Assembly: GCA_030068075.1 (NCBI GenBank)
Contig: CM057843.1
Coordinates: 42,291,832 to 42,355,831 of the forward strand
Reading direction: 5' to 3'
Origin: Paguma larvata
Taxonomy: Eukaryota > Chordata > Mammalia > Carnivora > Viverridae
Length of the DNA: 64,000 bases
Notes under the pieces: model-generated
The model's input: the letters and a program-made list of their open reading frames with translations, nothing else
Told to the model about the DNA's origin: nothing
The model's database searches: none
Made by a program: the position numbers and the translations under genes
Part shown: positions 54,140-64,000 of the stretch, one piece after another
Layout: each line of letters opens with the position of its first letter
Numbering within the stretch: the first letter of the stretch is position 1

Positions 54140-55787
54140 GACAGAGACTCCTTTTGGGGGTCACTGTGGTTTAGGTTTTTTTTTCCTCCCTATCCCACTT
54201 AAGGTGAAGGGGCAAGGGAAGAACCCAGGTCCCATCCACTGAATTCTATATGTATGCTTGATGGCCTGGCTGAAGCTCAGGCCTGCTGAGAGAGGATACT
54301 CACTCCCCGGCTACCAGCTGGACGCCCATTTCTGAGCTCAATCACTGCAGTGAGAGTGCTCCCCCAAGGGAGGCTTCTCTTCATCAGAATGGTACTTTTG
54401 GGGAACAAAGTAATCAGGGGTATTAGTTCCCCTTCGAGGGGGTGCTGCTGTTTGCTTCTAGGTATGGGTGCTCGGGGGCCCTCAGTGATAGAAGCCACCC
54501 TTTTCTTCCTTCCTCCCTTCATCTCCTCCCTGGAGCTCCAAGTCAGGCAGCAGCTGGAAGAGTTATATTGCCATTCTCCTCTTTTTGCTAAGCCATGATT
54601 TGATTTGTCTTTTTCTAAGCAAGTTTTTTGGTTCTGCAGAGCAGGCCTGCTCCCTCTGCCTCAGCCCATCCTCATTTCTTGAGGCCTAACCTCCAGTGCT
54701 CCAATGTAGTGCTTGTGAAATTTAAGAAATGTGAACATGATGTGGGGGTGGGCCTCTTCGACATTACCTTGGGCTGTGGGGTCAGTTGGCTGAGAGGGCG
54801 GGTGCCTCTATATCTCATGGTCTCACTGAATCTTCTGAAGCTGCCTGGTTATTTTTGGTGCTGCTAACCCCTGGCTCCATTTGACCATCAGCCTGAGCAA
54901 CGAGCAAAGCAATACCATACCATATCCATTTCCATGTTCCTGTTCCTTCCCCTGCTCCTCCTTTGGAGAAGCAATAATTGCATGGGGGGTGTCAAAGTAG
55001 CACTTTACAGATGGCTCATTGGCATTCACCCTAGGAGCCACCAGCTCTTCTTGCACCAGCTCTTCTTCCTCCCGATTCAGTTCAATAGTTTTATTTTCAA
55101 TTGCTTCCCAACTTGGCAGGGCCTCTTTTAAGGATGAGCCCAGTTAGCAAGAATGTGTCTGTAGTCAGAGACCCCTCTGCGGGGTATCTGTTCTACTGCC
55201 CCTAGAAAAATCTAAAAATGGTAATTCTAAACCGATGCCAGCCTATAGCCTCTCTCTGCCTCCCCAATCAGAGCTCAGGCCAAACTCTTCTGTCCTCTTG
55301 CCCTCTGCATTAACCCTTTGCTGATCCTCAGGGACCACTCCCCCAACACTCCCATACCTGGGCGAGGGATGTTGGACAGAGCCCATTTTCATGTGCTGCA
55401 AGTGGGAGTGTGCTAACATGTTTGCTCTTGGTTGATGGACAAGGTAGAGGCTGGGAGTGAAAATTAAGACTGAGAAGGAGAAGAGCTAGGTGCCTGTTTC
55501 ATAGTCACTTGTGTGCGAAGATTCGGGGTAATGGCATCTCCCCACTTTAGGGTTCTCAGATTTTGGACACCTTCTCTCTTCTCAGAGCCCACATGTCTCA
55601 CAGGTGAACTCTGATGGGGACAAAAACGGGAAGTGTGGGAAAGGAGTTTGGTGTGTTTGCATGAGTGTGTGTAGCTTCAGGCCTTGGAAGTTGGCAAGAG
55701 GGAGGGAGGAAGGAGAGCAAAATCTTCAGAAGGTGTTTCTTGTACCTGGGGGATCCTGCTCTGAATCTCCTTAGTCCTCCACTGTGA

Positions 55788-55846
55788 ACTGGGGGGGGGG
55801 GGGGGAATGGACGGGTGGTGGGGGGGTGGGGGGGAGTGGTGCTGGG
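55788..55846 (+). repeat. G-rich low-complexity run
   Basis: A run of about 17 Gs, then several further runs of 3 to 7 Gs broken by t, a or c. It has strong G-quadruplex potential on the RNA-sense strand just before the RETREG3 poly(A) signal. Confidence 0.9.
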
Positions 55847-55847
55847 G

Positions 55848-55853
55848 AATAAA
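55848..55853 (+). terminator. RETREG3: RETREG3 poly(A) signal AATAAA
   Basis: Canonical AATAAA in ggggaataaatcttg, 1.7 kb after the stop codon, preceded by a G-rich tract. Confidence 0.8.
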
Positions 55854-56092
55854 TCTTGTATGAGAACAATCTTTAAGAGACTGATGTTGAATGGTGTTTT
55901 GTCCTTGATAGTGTTCTCAGGTGACAGCCTTAGAATAGGAAGTCGAGGTGTGAGTGACACACCTGCCCTGGTTTTCTTCTGTGATGGTCAGAATAATCAC
56001 CATGGTATGAGGCCACTTCCCTTTCCCTGGAGACCCCAGACAGCATAACTGGCACTCTTGGCTGGCATCTAGCCTGCAGTTCCATATTTCTT

Positions 56093-56233
56093 TTTTTTTA
56101 CATATTTATTTTAGATGGATAGAAAGCAAGGGGGGCAGGGTGCAGAGAGAGGGAGAGCCTGAACCTCAAGATCATGACCTGAGCTGAAATCAAGAGTCGG
56201 ATGCCCAACTGACTGTGCCACCCAGGTGCCCCT
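56093..56233 (-). mobile_element. CAN SINE, internally deleted
   Basis: Between RETREG3 and PSMC3IP; tail tttacatatttattttag and head tgccacccaggtgcccc, with the middle third missing. It is the only clear SINE found between 46.8 kb and the right end. Confidence 0.85.
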
Positions 56234-57106
56234 CATTTTTAATATTGTTCCTTAGACATGTAAAAACAACTACGTGTTCAAAGGCCAATCAGAATTATTA
56301 GGTAACAAGGCTTTAAAGAGTAGCACCATGCTCTTCCCTCTGTAGTGTTTGAGCTGCAGGGACAGCTGCTCTTTGGCCTTCAGCTGACCTCAGAAACTAG
56401 AAACACTTATTTCAGGCTTTGTCCCTTTGGCCATTGTGGGCAGAAGTGGAAAACACCTGCCAGGTGTTGCCATAAGATTGACTCGGCCGACAGGAAACTT
56501 TTCTACAAGCTTTGTGGCTTAACCGTAGGTAGCCCCCTCCCAACCCTGCCTTTCCTTGGTGTTCAAACCACAGCACGTGTTGAGCGCCCCCTGTGTGCCA
56601 GGCTCGGTAACGGGCAAGTGAGGGTATCGCTATGCTCCTTCCAGGGCTTCTACGCATTCTTGTGTCTTCCAACCACTCTCCTGCTAGTATCTCTTGTTCC
56701 TATTTTACAAATGAGACCGACGAAAAGAGCATTGGGCCGTGGGACAGGACACGTCCCTGTGGGGAACTGGCCCTGTGATCTTGAGCAAGTCGCTAGCCCA
56801 TCGGGAGTTGATCCCAAGCTTTCTCCCCCTTGGGAACACCGGCCCAGCTCACGGTCACGAGAGCTCAGACGCCGTGGCTAGAAGCTGGTCTCGGAACGTG
56901 AAGGCGTGATTTACTACGGCCTGCGTCCCGAGCGGGAGGGAGGAAGAGGTCCGGGGCCAGCGCCCCGCCTCCGCCGAACGGACAGAGAGGAGCGCCGGGG
57001 CCGGCTCCAGGCAGGCCTGAACTACGGCGCCCGAGAAGGGTCGTTTCGTTCCTCGCCAAGACTTCCCCTTCCGCCATTCACGGCTTGTGGCCCGCCCTTC
57101 CCGTCG

Positions 57107-57114
57107 CCGGAAGC
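57107..57114 (+). promoter_or_regulatory. PSMC3IP: ETS-type site
   Basis: CCGGAAGC matches the GGAA core of ETS/GABP sites common at housekeeping CpG promoters. It lies 59 bases upstream of the ATG. Motif evidence only. Confidence 0.4.
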
Positions 57115-57118
57115 AGCC

Positions 57119-57133
57119 GTTGCCCCGAGCAAC
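57119..57133. promoter_or_regulatory. PSMC3IP: RFX-type X-box palindrome
   Basis: GTTGCC-CCG-AGCAAC fits the X-box consensus GTNRCC(0-3N)RGYAAC with a 3-base spacer. It is centred about 47 bases upstream of the PSMC3IP ATG. RFX factors, RFX2 in particular, drive many male germ-line and ciliary genes, so the site suits a meiotic gene. Function is inferred. Confidence 0.6.
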
Positions 57134-57172
57134 TGCAACGTCCGGTTTTCCAAGTTGGCGGCGGGAAAGGCC

Positions 57173-60100
57173 ATGAGTAAAGGCCGGGCCGAGGCTGCGG
57201 CGGGAGGTAAACGGGACCGCGGGTGCGGGAGACACTCGGGCGGGGGGCAGGCGAGGGGTCGGCTGAGTGACCCCCTCCCATGCCCCGTCTCCTCGTAGCC
57301 CCTGGGATTCTCCTGAGGTACCTGCAGGAGCAGAACCGGCCCTACAGCGCCCAGGACGTGTTCGGGAACCTGCAGCGGGAACACGGACTGGGCAAGGCGG
57401 TGAGGACCCTCTCCTAGGATCTCCCTCCCCCCCCACCCACCGTGGGGCCCCTCGAATCAACCTTAGGTGCTGCCCTTTCGAGGCTGCCATTTTATTAGCC
57501 TTGGGCTTCCTAAGGCTGGTCGGCGCTAACTCCCGCTGTTCGTTTGGCCCCTCCCCTCTGCCAGGCGGTGGTGAAGGCGCTGGAGCAGCTGGCTCAACAA
57601 GGCAAAATCAAAGAGAAGATGTACGGCAAGCAGAAGATCTATTTTGCGGACCAGGTGAGGGAAACTTGTGCAGATTATCACCCCATTAGATGAATCAGTC
57701 TCTAGAATGAACTCTGACCTGAGGCACCCCGTGAAACTCACCTGGCCTGCGCCATTAAAAGGGCCCCAGGCACTCTTTAAATCAAAGTGGGTACTCCCCT
57801 TGCTGATCCAGACTCAACGAGACTTCCAGATCTGAGAAACGGTAGATGACAGAAGATCCTGAATTGTTGCTACCAAGATCCTTTTCCGCTTGGAGGTTTC
57901 TTTTTCCCAGTCCTCTAGATTAGAACCACCATCTGCCAGACGATTTGCCTTCTGCCCCAACCCTCACTCCCAGCACAGATAACACTAATTTTGTATCTCT
58001 AGGCGCATCACCTGGATGCCTTCCAGACCTTTCAGAATCAATATTGCGGAAATAGAATGCCCCATGTCCCCCTAAATGGGCTCCTTTTAGACTTCTCCCT
58101 CTGTCAGAGCCACACTCCTCACCCAATCATGAGACTGGGGAGTCACTCTGAACTTCTCTTACCTCACAGCCTAGGCAGCCAGCAAATCTAGTTGGTTTTC
58201 CCCCTGCCTGAACCCACCCTCCCCTTTCTGTCGGCCATTGCTGCTTGAGTTCAGGTGCTCCTCGTCTATCATGACAGCCTCCTCACGTCTCCTGGCCTCC
58301 TCACACACCTGAAACCCTGCAGCCAGAATCGTCTGTGTTAGCGCAAAGCTAGTGCCATTTCCCTACCTAACTCGAGCGCTCCCTACAACAGGGAAGAGGT
58401 ACGGGGAGACTTGGCTCTGGGCTGCCGCTGGTAGCTTCGCCTGCCCCTTCGCCTGTACTGGACCATTGAGATGTGCTTTACTCCTGGGTCCTTCCTCTGC
58501 CCAGAGTTTTAGAATCCCTCCTTCCTCTTCTGCCTCTTTGCTCAGCGAACTCTTACTACAAGGATCTCCCTCAGGCATCGTCTTCTCCAGAAACCTTCCC
58601 CCGGATTCTCTCCTCGCCTCTTCTCCAGGCGCTCGCCTCCCTGAGGGATGCTGTATTGCGGTTGTCTTTTTACCCATCTCTTCACTAGCCTGCAGCCCTT
58701 CCAGGGCAGAGCCCACCTCTCACTCTTCTTCTTTGCTCAGCACCCCCCCCCCCCCCCGGATCTAACGTCCAGTAGACACTGAATACTAGTTTAACTGAAC
58801 CACACCACTGTCAAGGCTAATTTTCCTACGATAGGTTTCATTATGTTACTACTCTAATGAAGAGGCCCTAAGGGAGAAGTTGGCAGAATTTTTTCTATAA
58901 AGACAGTTTTGTGCTTTGCCGGCCACATGGCCTCTCGTCACAGCTACACAACTGTCACAGCCACTCAGGGCCCTCACTGCAGAGCGATGGGTCAACGACC
59001 ACGTGTAAACGAGTGGGTGTGACTGTTTCCCGAAATTTGTGTTTCCACAACCCTGTGTGTGGCAGGATTTGGCCTGCAGGCTGTAGTTTGCTGCCTTCTG
59101 CTGTAAAGGTTTACTTTGCTTTAGTGAAGAGTCCAAACCGCCCAGGCTGGCAGTCCTGTTCTTTCTAACCTCCTTCTGCTGTAAAGGTTTACCTTGCTTT
59201 AGTGAAGAGTCCAAACCACCCAGGCTGGCAGTCCTGTTCTTTCTAACCTGCCCCCCGGCATCACTGACAAGACCCCCCTGAGCCCCAGCAGTCCTTTGTG
59301 GCAGCTGGTCTCATGGGAGGGAGCCCCTTCGATACCCCCCACCACGCCTCTGGACCTGCCCAGGTTCTTCCTATCGTGGAAACGTGTAATTTAGGTGTCA
59401 CTACCTTGGGAAGAATGTTCCTTTACTCTTTTCGCCCAGTGAGAGGTTTTACCACTAAACTAAGATTTCTGCCCTGTTCGGTATCCTGAAGCCCCTTGAG
59501 GACAGGCATCAGGTTTTAACTTTTCTTTTATACCTTTTTGTGGGGACCAGTACCAAACTGAATGGTTTCTCACAGGGACCCTCCCGCTGTTCTCTCAGGC
59601 CCCCTGGGCGGCTGGGGAGCCCCAGATTCTTGAGCAGCCATGATGCCTGCCCAGATGTGGCTTCCCCTCCTGCGCCTCCCGTCAACCCACTTGTTTTTCC
59701 TCTCCCCTCTGGCAGGACCAGTTCGACATGGTGAGTGACGCTGACCTCCAAGACCTGGACGCCAAAATCGTGGCCCTCACTGCCAAGGTGCAGAGTCTGC
59801 AGCAGAGCTGCCGCCACATGGAGGCCGGTAGGACTGGGCGGCCGCCGGAAGGGGCCCCTGGCGTCAGGGTCAGTCCAGAGGTCAGGAATCCCTAAGCGAA
59901 GGGTTTGCTGACTGCATTGTTACCTCGCTGCAGTGGAGAGCTGTGCCGGGCCGCCACGGGCATCATGTTACGAGACACAGAAACAGCTAATGGCTTTTGA
60001 ATATAAATGGGCAAGACCCACATTTGCTTTCCCTAACCTTATCAGTGTGCTGCGCCCACACTCCCTCCGAGCCTGCTCCTTTAACTGTTCCCTGTAGCCA

Positions 60101-60970
60101 GTCTGTTCAACCTCACGCTTTACCACTGCTTATAGATGGAGAGGAAAGAAAAGTAGAATAAACTGGTAATTCTGTAAGCCTTAATCTCTGCTGAGCAATT
60201 TCCAGAATATGGAACTCATTCTGGACCCTGGCTGTAGAACCCAGAGCAAGGTAGGGGCCCAGTCTCCTACCTCAGGGAGCACCCGCTGAGAAAGACAAAA
60301 CCCCATCATCAGGGGTAAGCAGTGACCTCAGGGAGATGTGGTTTCAGAGCTGAAGGAGTTAACTAGTGCCCTGACCACACCGGACATGCAGAAGGAGATC
60401 CAGGAGTTGAAGAAGGAATGTGCTGGCTACAGAGAGAGACTGAAGAACATCAAAGCAGCCACCAACCATGTGACTCCAGAAGAGAAAGAGCAGGTGAGTC
60501 AAGAGGGCGGGCTGATGGGGGAGGCCCGGAGGGAGGATGAGGGTGGCCCTCCAGCAGCCCCTGAGGGGCTAGAGGAAGCTGTTTCCCCGTGCAGGTGTAC
60601 AGAGAGAGGCAGAAGTACTGCAAGGAGTGGAGGAAGCGGAAGAGGATGGTAAGTGTGTGAGCTCCGCGGCAGGCCCTGGAGAATGGCAGCCACCGGAGAC
60701 ACTGCCGCCCGAGGTCGCGGGTCTGCCAGGCAGTGCCGCCTGTCTGAAAAGGAGTGGTTTTGTTTCTTGTCAGGCAACAGAGCTGTCTGATGCAATCCTT
60801 GAAGGATACCCCAAGAGCAAGAAGCAGTTCTTTGTAAGTGGTTCTCTCTCTCCTCTTTGCTCCCCTGGGGTCTTCGCCCAGGGAGGTCTCATCCACTGGT
60901 CTCTCTGCCCCAGGAGGAAGTTGGCATAGAGACAGATGAAGATTACAACGTGAAGCTCCCAGACCCCTGA
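57173..60970 (+). CDS. PSMC3IP: PSMC3-interacting protein / HOP2 (PSMC3IP), complete, 8 coding exons
   Basis: HOP2 pairs with MND1 and stimulates DMC1/RAD51 strand invasion in meiotic homologous recombination; it is also described as a nuclear-receptor coactivator. Coding exons: 57173-57206, 57299-57399, 57565-57654, 59716-59827, 60348-60493, 60595-60648, 60774-60833, 60914-60970. All junctions are GT/AG and they sum to 217 codons plus TGA, the usual length. An N-terminal winged-helix DNA-binding domain spans about residues 1-80 (ILLRYLQEQNRPY, KMYGKQKIYFADQ). A coiled coil follows from the DADLQDLDAKIVALTAKVQS region, and a basic segment EWRKRKRM sits near residue 175. The C-terminus ends EDYNVKLPDP. 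The ATG (ccatgagtaaaggc) opens the known N-terminus MSKGRAEAA. Intron 3 (2.1 kb) holds a 78-bp tandem duplication. No disabling mutation was seen. Confidence 0.98.
58741..58757 (+). repeat. (C)n run in PSMC3IP intron 3
   Basis: A homopolymer of about 17 Cs after cagca; length calls here are unreliable in any assembly. Confidence 0.9.
59094..59249 (+). repeat. 78-bp tandem duplication in PSMC3IP intron 3
   Basis: Two adjacent 78-base units (59094-59171 and 59172-59249), each starting ccttctgctgtaaaggttta and ending tgttctttctaacct. I see two mismatches (T/C and G/A), so about 97% identity, implying a recent duplication. Confidence 0.95.
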
Positions 60971-61280
60971 GGGGCCCTCTGGCAGGATGGGGGAATGGAA
61001 GCGACGTCCTGGACTGGCTGCCTCCTTCAGGTTGGCTTCTTTTTTGTTCCTGCTGCTTTCTGCCTTTGAGGAGAGCAGCCGGGAGAGGGCCGTGAACCAG
61101 AGTGCACGGTGCAGGGAGTGAGTGAGACCAGAGTGGATGGTTGTCATGCTCGTTTCATCATCTGTAGAGTCCAACTGCTTGAACTTAACGCTTAAGCTGG
61201 GAACAACGCTAAAGGAAAGCATCTGGCAATATTTATTGTAATATAATTTGATATAAAAATACTTACTTTCCTCTGGATAA
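60971..61280 (+). other. PSMC3IP: PSMC3IP 3' UTR (end uncertain)
   Basis: No canonical plus-strand AATAAA occurs soon after the stop. The variant hexamers AATATA (61242-61247) and TATAAA (61254-61259) are the nearest candidates, giving a UTR of about 300 bases. Further plus-strand signals lie at 61585 (ATTAAA) and 62063 (AATAAA), which would extend the transcript into the MLX 3' UTR. Confidence 0.5.
61234..61239 (-). terminator. MLX: MLX candidate distal poly(A) signal AATAAA
   Basis: The plus strand reads tttatt in atatttattg; this is a canonical signal on the minus strand, about 1.0 kb past the MLX stop and 15-20 bases from variant plus-strand signals for PSMC3IP. Confidence 0.45.
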
Positions 61281-61604
61281 CCAAACCTCCCAGATGTCAA
61301 CCCTGAGGAAGGCTACCGGGTAGAGAAGCTACTATACACAGCATTCAAGGAGTCTAAGGCCTGTGACCCAGGACTTTTCTGGGCTCTGTACCCCAGGAGG
61401 CCTTTAAAGTATCTTCTCTCCCTCTTCACGCCATCCCCAAGTCCTGGGAGAAACGCAGGCAGCACACGGAGATGCTAGAGACTCAGATACACTTGGTCAA
61501 CAAGATGGCTGGGAGTGGTTCTGAGGCCCAGTTCACTTTTAGAAATTGTAACTTTAGCAAAATTGCACTGTTGGTGTTTAGAAAATTAAAAAAAAAACCA
61601 AACG

Positions 61605-61610
61605 TTTAAT
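61605..61610 (-). terminator. MLX: MLX candidate poly(A) signal ATTAAA
   Basis: The plus strand reads tttaat. On the minus strand the bases beyond it are T-rich, as expected of a downstream element. Confidence 0.4.
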
Positions 61611-62253
61611 ATGTAGTGCTGTGCTCCTGCCTGTGGGGACAGAGGGGACAGGGGTATGTGAGGGAGGAAGGAGGCGAAAGAGAAGCAAGTGAGGGCAGGA
61701 CCCCTAGCAGCCCTGCCCTGAGCTGGCCAGAGAGGCCTGGTCTCACCTTGGGCCAACCAGGCAGCCCTAGCCGAGGCATGAGGAGAACTTTCACCCCTCG
61801 TGGCTGGGGGAGTACTTCATCATGCTCCTCCCTTCCTATCCAACTACTACCAAAATGGCCAAACTTGGGCCAAATAGTGTCTAAGAGACCAAACCAAATG
61901 CAAATAGTAGCTTTCCAACAGGTGTAGATCAGGAACAAAAATCTGAGGATTAGAAGGGGAGAGGCCAGGAGCTCTTGGGGAGGGGGGGCAAAACAGGGCC
62001 CCCCTCGCGAAGACTTCTGTGGGAAGGGGGAAAGACAGTAGGCTCAAGTTCTGTGGTTAATATAATAAATTAAAGCTTTCACAAAACAAATACCCCAGCC
62101 CCACTGAGGATGAAGGGGTCCTGGGGAACCAAACACTGAGAACCAGCTGACTGGTGTGCAGTGTCCCAGTCCAGCCTCATAAGCCCAGTGGCTCTATGGC
62201 CAAGTAGGAGACTCTGGCCTCTTGTCGGCGCTTCTGCAGGTTCCAAGAGCCAG

Positions 62254-63945
62254 TCAGTACAGCTGGTTCTTCAACTGGTGCAAGACGCCAATCACAATCT
62301 CCCGTAGGGTCTGGTGGGGGCAGCAGAGGAAGACACGAGTGATGCTCAGGTGAGGACAGAGACCGGCTCAGATGCCTGCCCGGACCTGCCATGTTCTTTA
62401 GAATACAATAGAAAAAGCCCCTGGGAAGCATTGCCGTCTACAGTTGGCTCTGAAATGTCCCCGAGACAGGACGGAGAAAGGGACGGAACCCTGGATAGCT
62501 ATGTGGTAAAGCAAATACAAGAAATGGGAATGGTAGCATTTAGGTGGTGGGCACATGAGTGTCCAGTGTGAAATCCACTCTGTCGCAATATACTTAAAGC
62601 ATTTCCAGAAAATGTCAGGAAACAATGAGATGCAAGTCAAGCCTCAAACTATGTAGTACCATTAACACACTGCTCCGTTGCAAATAATAACCACCCCAGA
62701 GAAGACTACTTTAGTAGGCCTGGGGGGGAAGGGGGGAGTCAGGAATCTTTCCAAAAATTCCGAGTGATGAGGGCTTACATACTAGGCAGCCACGACATGG
62801 GCTGACAAAGGCCGGAGCGAGGCCTTGCCTGAGTAAGCGCCCAAATCATTCTTGCCAAATGAAACAACAGGAGAATTGGCCTAGGAAGCAAAGAAAGGAG
62901 ACCGCCTCAAGAAACCTAGATTCTCTGAAACCTCCCTCTCTGAACAAATTGGGAATTGGGCCACTTTGCCAGAAGGAAGATAGAAGATCCGCACCCCTTG
63001 CCCACTGCTGCCGCATACCTGAGGCTTACAGTGCTCCTCAATCCAGCTGAAGACGCAGGCTGACAGCTCCTGGAAACTGGCCACGGAGATGGAGGCATTG
63101 AAGGACTGAAACAGGGAGTCCATGATGCCTTGAAACACATTGAACTTGACTTGGTCAGAGACCTGGTCTTCTCCCTCGTGGGGGTTGTCCTGGTGTGCTT
63201 TCACAATCTGCTCATAGTTCCTGAAAGCAAGTAGGACAGAGCTAAGGTGCTGTAGCAGCTCAGGTCACGCTATGTACTCCCCCCGGGAAGGGGTTCCTGG
63301 AGAGCTTCTGGGACAGAAATGGGTGGCCCCTCTCTACCCCTCATTAATCCCACAGGCACTCTGAGTATCTGCTAAGTATCAGGGACAGTTGGGATGCAGA
63401 GTCCGACCCCTAAGTGGCCACCTACAGGAGTGAGAGGATTCTGTTCTATATTATCTGATAGGGCCTTTGGACCAGAGAAAGGTATGAACTGAAGTCAGCC
63501 TCAGAGTCCCCTCAGAAGCCCTGGCTCCTCCCCAAGCTCAGCATCCCCCTTACACTTTCATGATCTTTAGGGCCGTGACGTCCTTGCGTAGCATGGACAC
63601 CTCCTCCTCCTGCTTTTTCTTCTCCTTGTGCAAAAACTGGATGTAGTCAATAGCTGCAGCGGGGGGTGAGCACAGAGGAAGCCTCAACCAGAAGGACAAG
63701 GTTGACTGTGTTTCCCCTTCCTTCCTTTCCCCAACTCTCCCATTACAATCACCCCACCGGGGCCAGGCCGAAAGTGGGTATAAGGCTCCGGCCTCCTCAC
63801 AGCCCCACTGGGCCCAACCAGTCCCCGTGCTCGCCCTGGCCATACTCTTCTGTAGAACGATGGCTTTGCTGAGCTTTTGGGAGCCAATGGAGAAGTCCTG
63901 CTGCTGGCAGGTGGGGACGATGGTCTGGAGGTCATCATAGCCTCT
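62254..63945 (-). CDS. MLX: Max-like protein X (MLX), 3' four coding exons
   Basis: MLX is a bHLH-leucine-zipper transcription factor that dimerises with MondoA, ChREBP or MAD proteins and binds E-box/carbohydrate-response elements. Exons right to left: 63945-63846, 63653-63554, 63220-63019, 62310-62254, all GT/AG, giving the C-terminal 152 residues plus TGA. Visible parts: helix-loop-helix (RGYDDLQTIVPTCQQQDFS, then GSQKLSKAIVLQKTIDYIQF), leucine-zipper segment (LHKEKKKQEEEVSMLRKDV), and the dimerisation and cytoplasmic-localisation domain ending VLHQLKNQLY. The intron upstream of 63945 runs off the window, so the basic region and N-terminus are not visible. Convergent with PSMC3IP, with 1.28 kb between the two stop codons. 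Confidence 0.97.
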
Positions 63946-64000
63946 CTGTGGAGACAGCAGGGAAAACAAGGGCTCCTTAACTCCAAGGGATTCAGGCAAA

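Larger units (their letters stand above)
54140..55875 (+). other. RETREG3: RETREG3 3' UTR
   Basis: About 1.7 kb of SINE-free sequence from the TGA to just past the AATAAA at 55848-55853. A G-rich run (55788-55846) sits immediately before the signal. The cleavage site is inferred. Confidence 0.8.
56850..57550. promoter_or_regulatory. PSMC3IP: PSMC3IP CpG island and promoter
   Basis: GC- and CpG-rich block covering the PSMC3IP 5' flank and exons 1-2. It contains an ETS-type site CCGGAAGC (57107-57114) and a palindromic X-box (57119-57133) within 70 bases of the ATG. Long open frames on both strands here are a by-product of GC richness. Confidence 0.75.
61215..62253 (-). other. MLX: MLX 3' UTR (end uncertain, overlaps PSMC3IP 3' region)
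   Basis: Two minus-strand poly(A) candidates are visible: ATTAAA at 61610-61605, followed by a T-rich stretch, and AATAAA at 61239-61234. Use of the second would place the MLX end inside the PSMC3IP 3' UTR, making the two mRNAs overlap tail-to-tail. Confidence 0.5.

Noticed and set aside
56855..57490. 211-codon minus-strand open frame opposite the PSMC3IP promoter and exons 1-2
   Set aside because: It lies in a CpG island, is Arg/Gly/Pro-rich, and covers the confirmed PSMC3IP exons on the other strand. GC-rich DNA lacks stop codons by composition.

Overview
This is nuclear DNA from a mammal, almost certainly a feliform carnivore (cat family or close relative). The main clue is more than 35 tRNA-Lys-derived CAN SINEs of the feliform type. 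They have a 5' head reading cgcctgggtggctcagtcgg, a CT-rich stretch, and an A-rich tail often ending ataaacattaaaaa. Carnivore-type L1 3' ends, L2/MIR remnants and spliced housekeeping genes agree. Gene content and order (MLX, PSMC3IP, RETREG3, TUBG1) match human 17q21.2 read in the opposite direction. I infer the cat equivalent of that segment (chromosome E1 by general human 17/cat E1 synteny); the exact species is not determined.

Layout. (1) 1-28.7 kb: no active gene recognised. It holds SINEs, L1, L2, MIR, an MLT1-like LTR, a MER5A-like hAT element, microsatellites and one dead RPS12 retrocopy at 25.0-25.6 kb. By human synteny this is the spacer between TUBG1 and TUBG2, and TUBG2 should lie left of the window. 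(2) 28.7-33.7 kb, minus strand: complete TUBG1, 11 coding exons, 451 aa. (3) 33.7-34.1 kb: a CpG-rich 397-bp divergent promoter shared by TUBG1 and RETREG3. (4) 34.08-55.9 kb, plus strand: RETREG3, 9 coding exons, with a 12.5-kb SINE-packed intron 1. The splice structure gives the expected 466-aa ER-phagy receptor only if one surplus G in exon 1 is discounted; as written, exon 1 is frameshifted. (5) 55.9-57.1 kb: short spacer leading into a second CpG island. (6) 57.17-61.3 kb, plus strand: complete PSMC3IP (HOP2), 8 coding exons, 217 aa. (7) 61.2-64.0 kb, minus strand: the last four coding exons of MLX, tail-to-tail with PSMC3IP; the 5' part of MLX lies beyond the right edge.

The genes are neighbours rather than an operon: gamma-tubulin for microtubule nucleation, a reticulon-domain ER-phagy receptor, a meiotic recombination cofactor, and a bHLH-Zip partner of MondoA/ChREBP. 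Their physical coupling is the shared TUBG1/RETREG3 promoter and the converging PSMC3IP/MLX 3' ends. I saw no evidence of a new multi-gene system. The most noteworthy items are the RETREG3 exon 1 frameshift, a palindromic RFX-type X-box just upstream of PSMC3IP, a G-rich run next to the RETREG3 poly(A) signal, a 78-bp tandem duplication in PSMC3IP intron 3, several nested retrotransposon insertions with readable target-site duplications, and a possible duplicate of the TUBG1 3' terminus. All splice junctions were placed by eye from GT/AG signals and from protein continuity with the known families.
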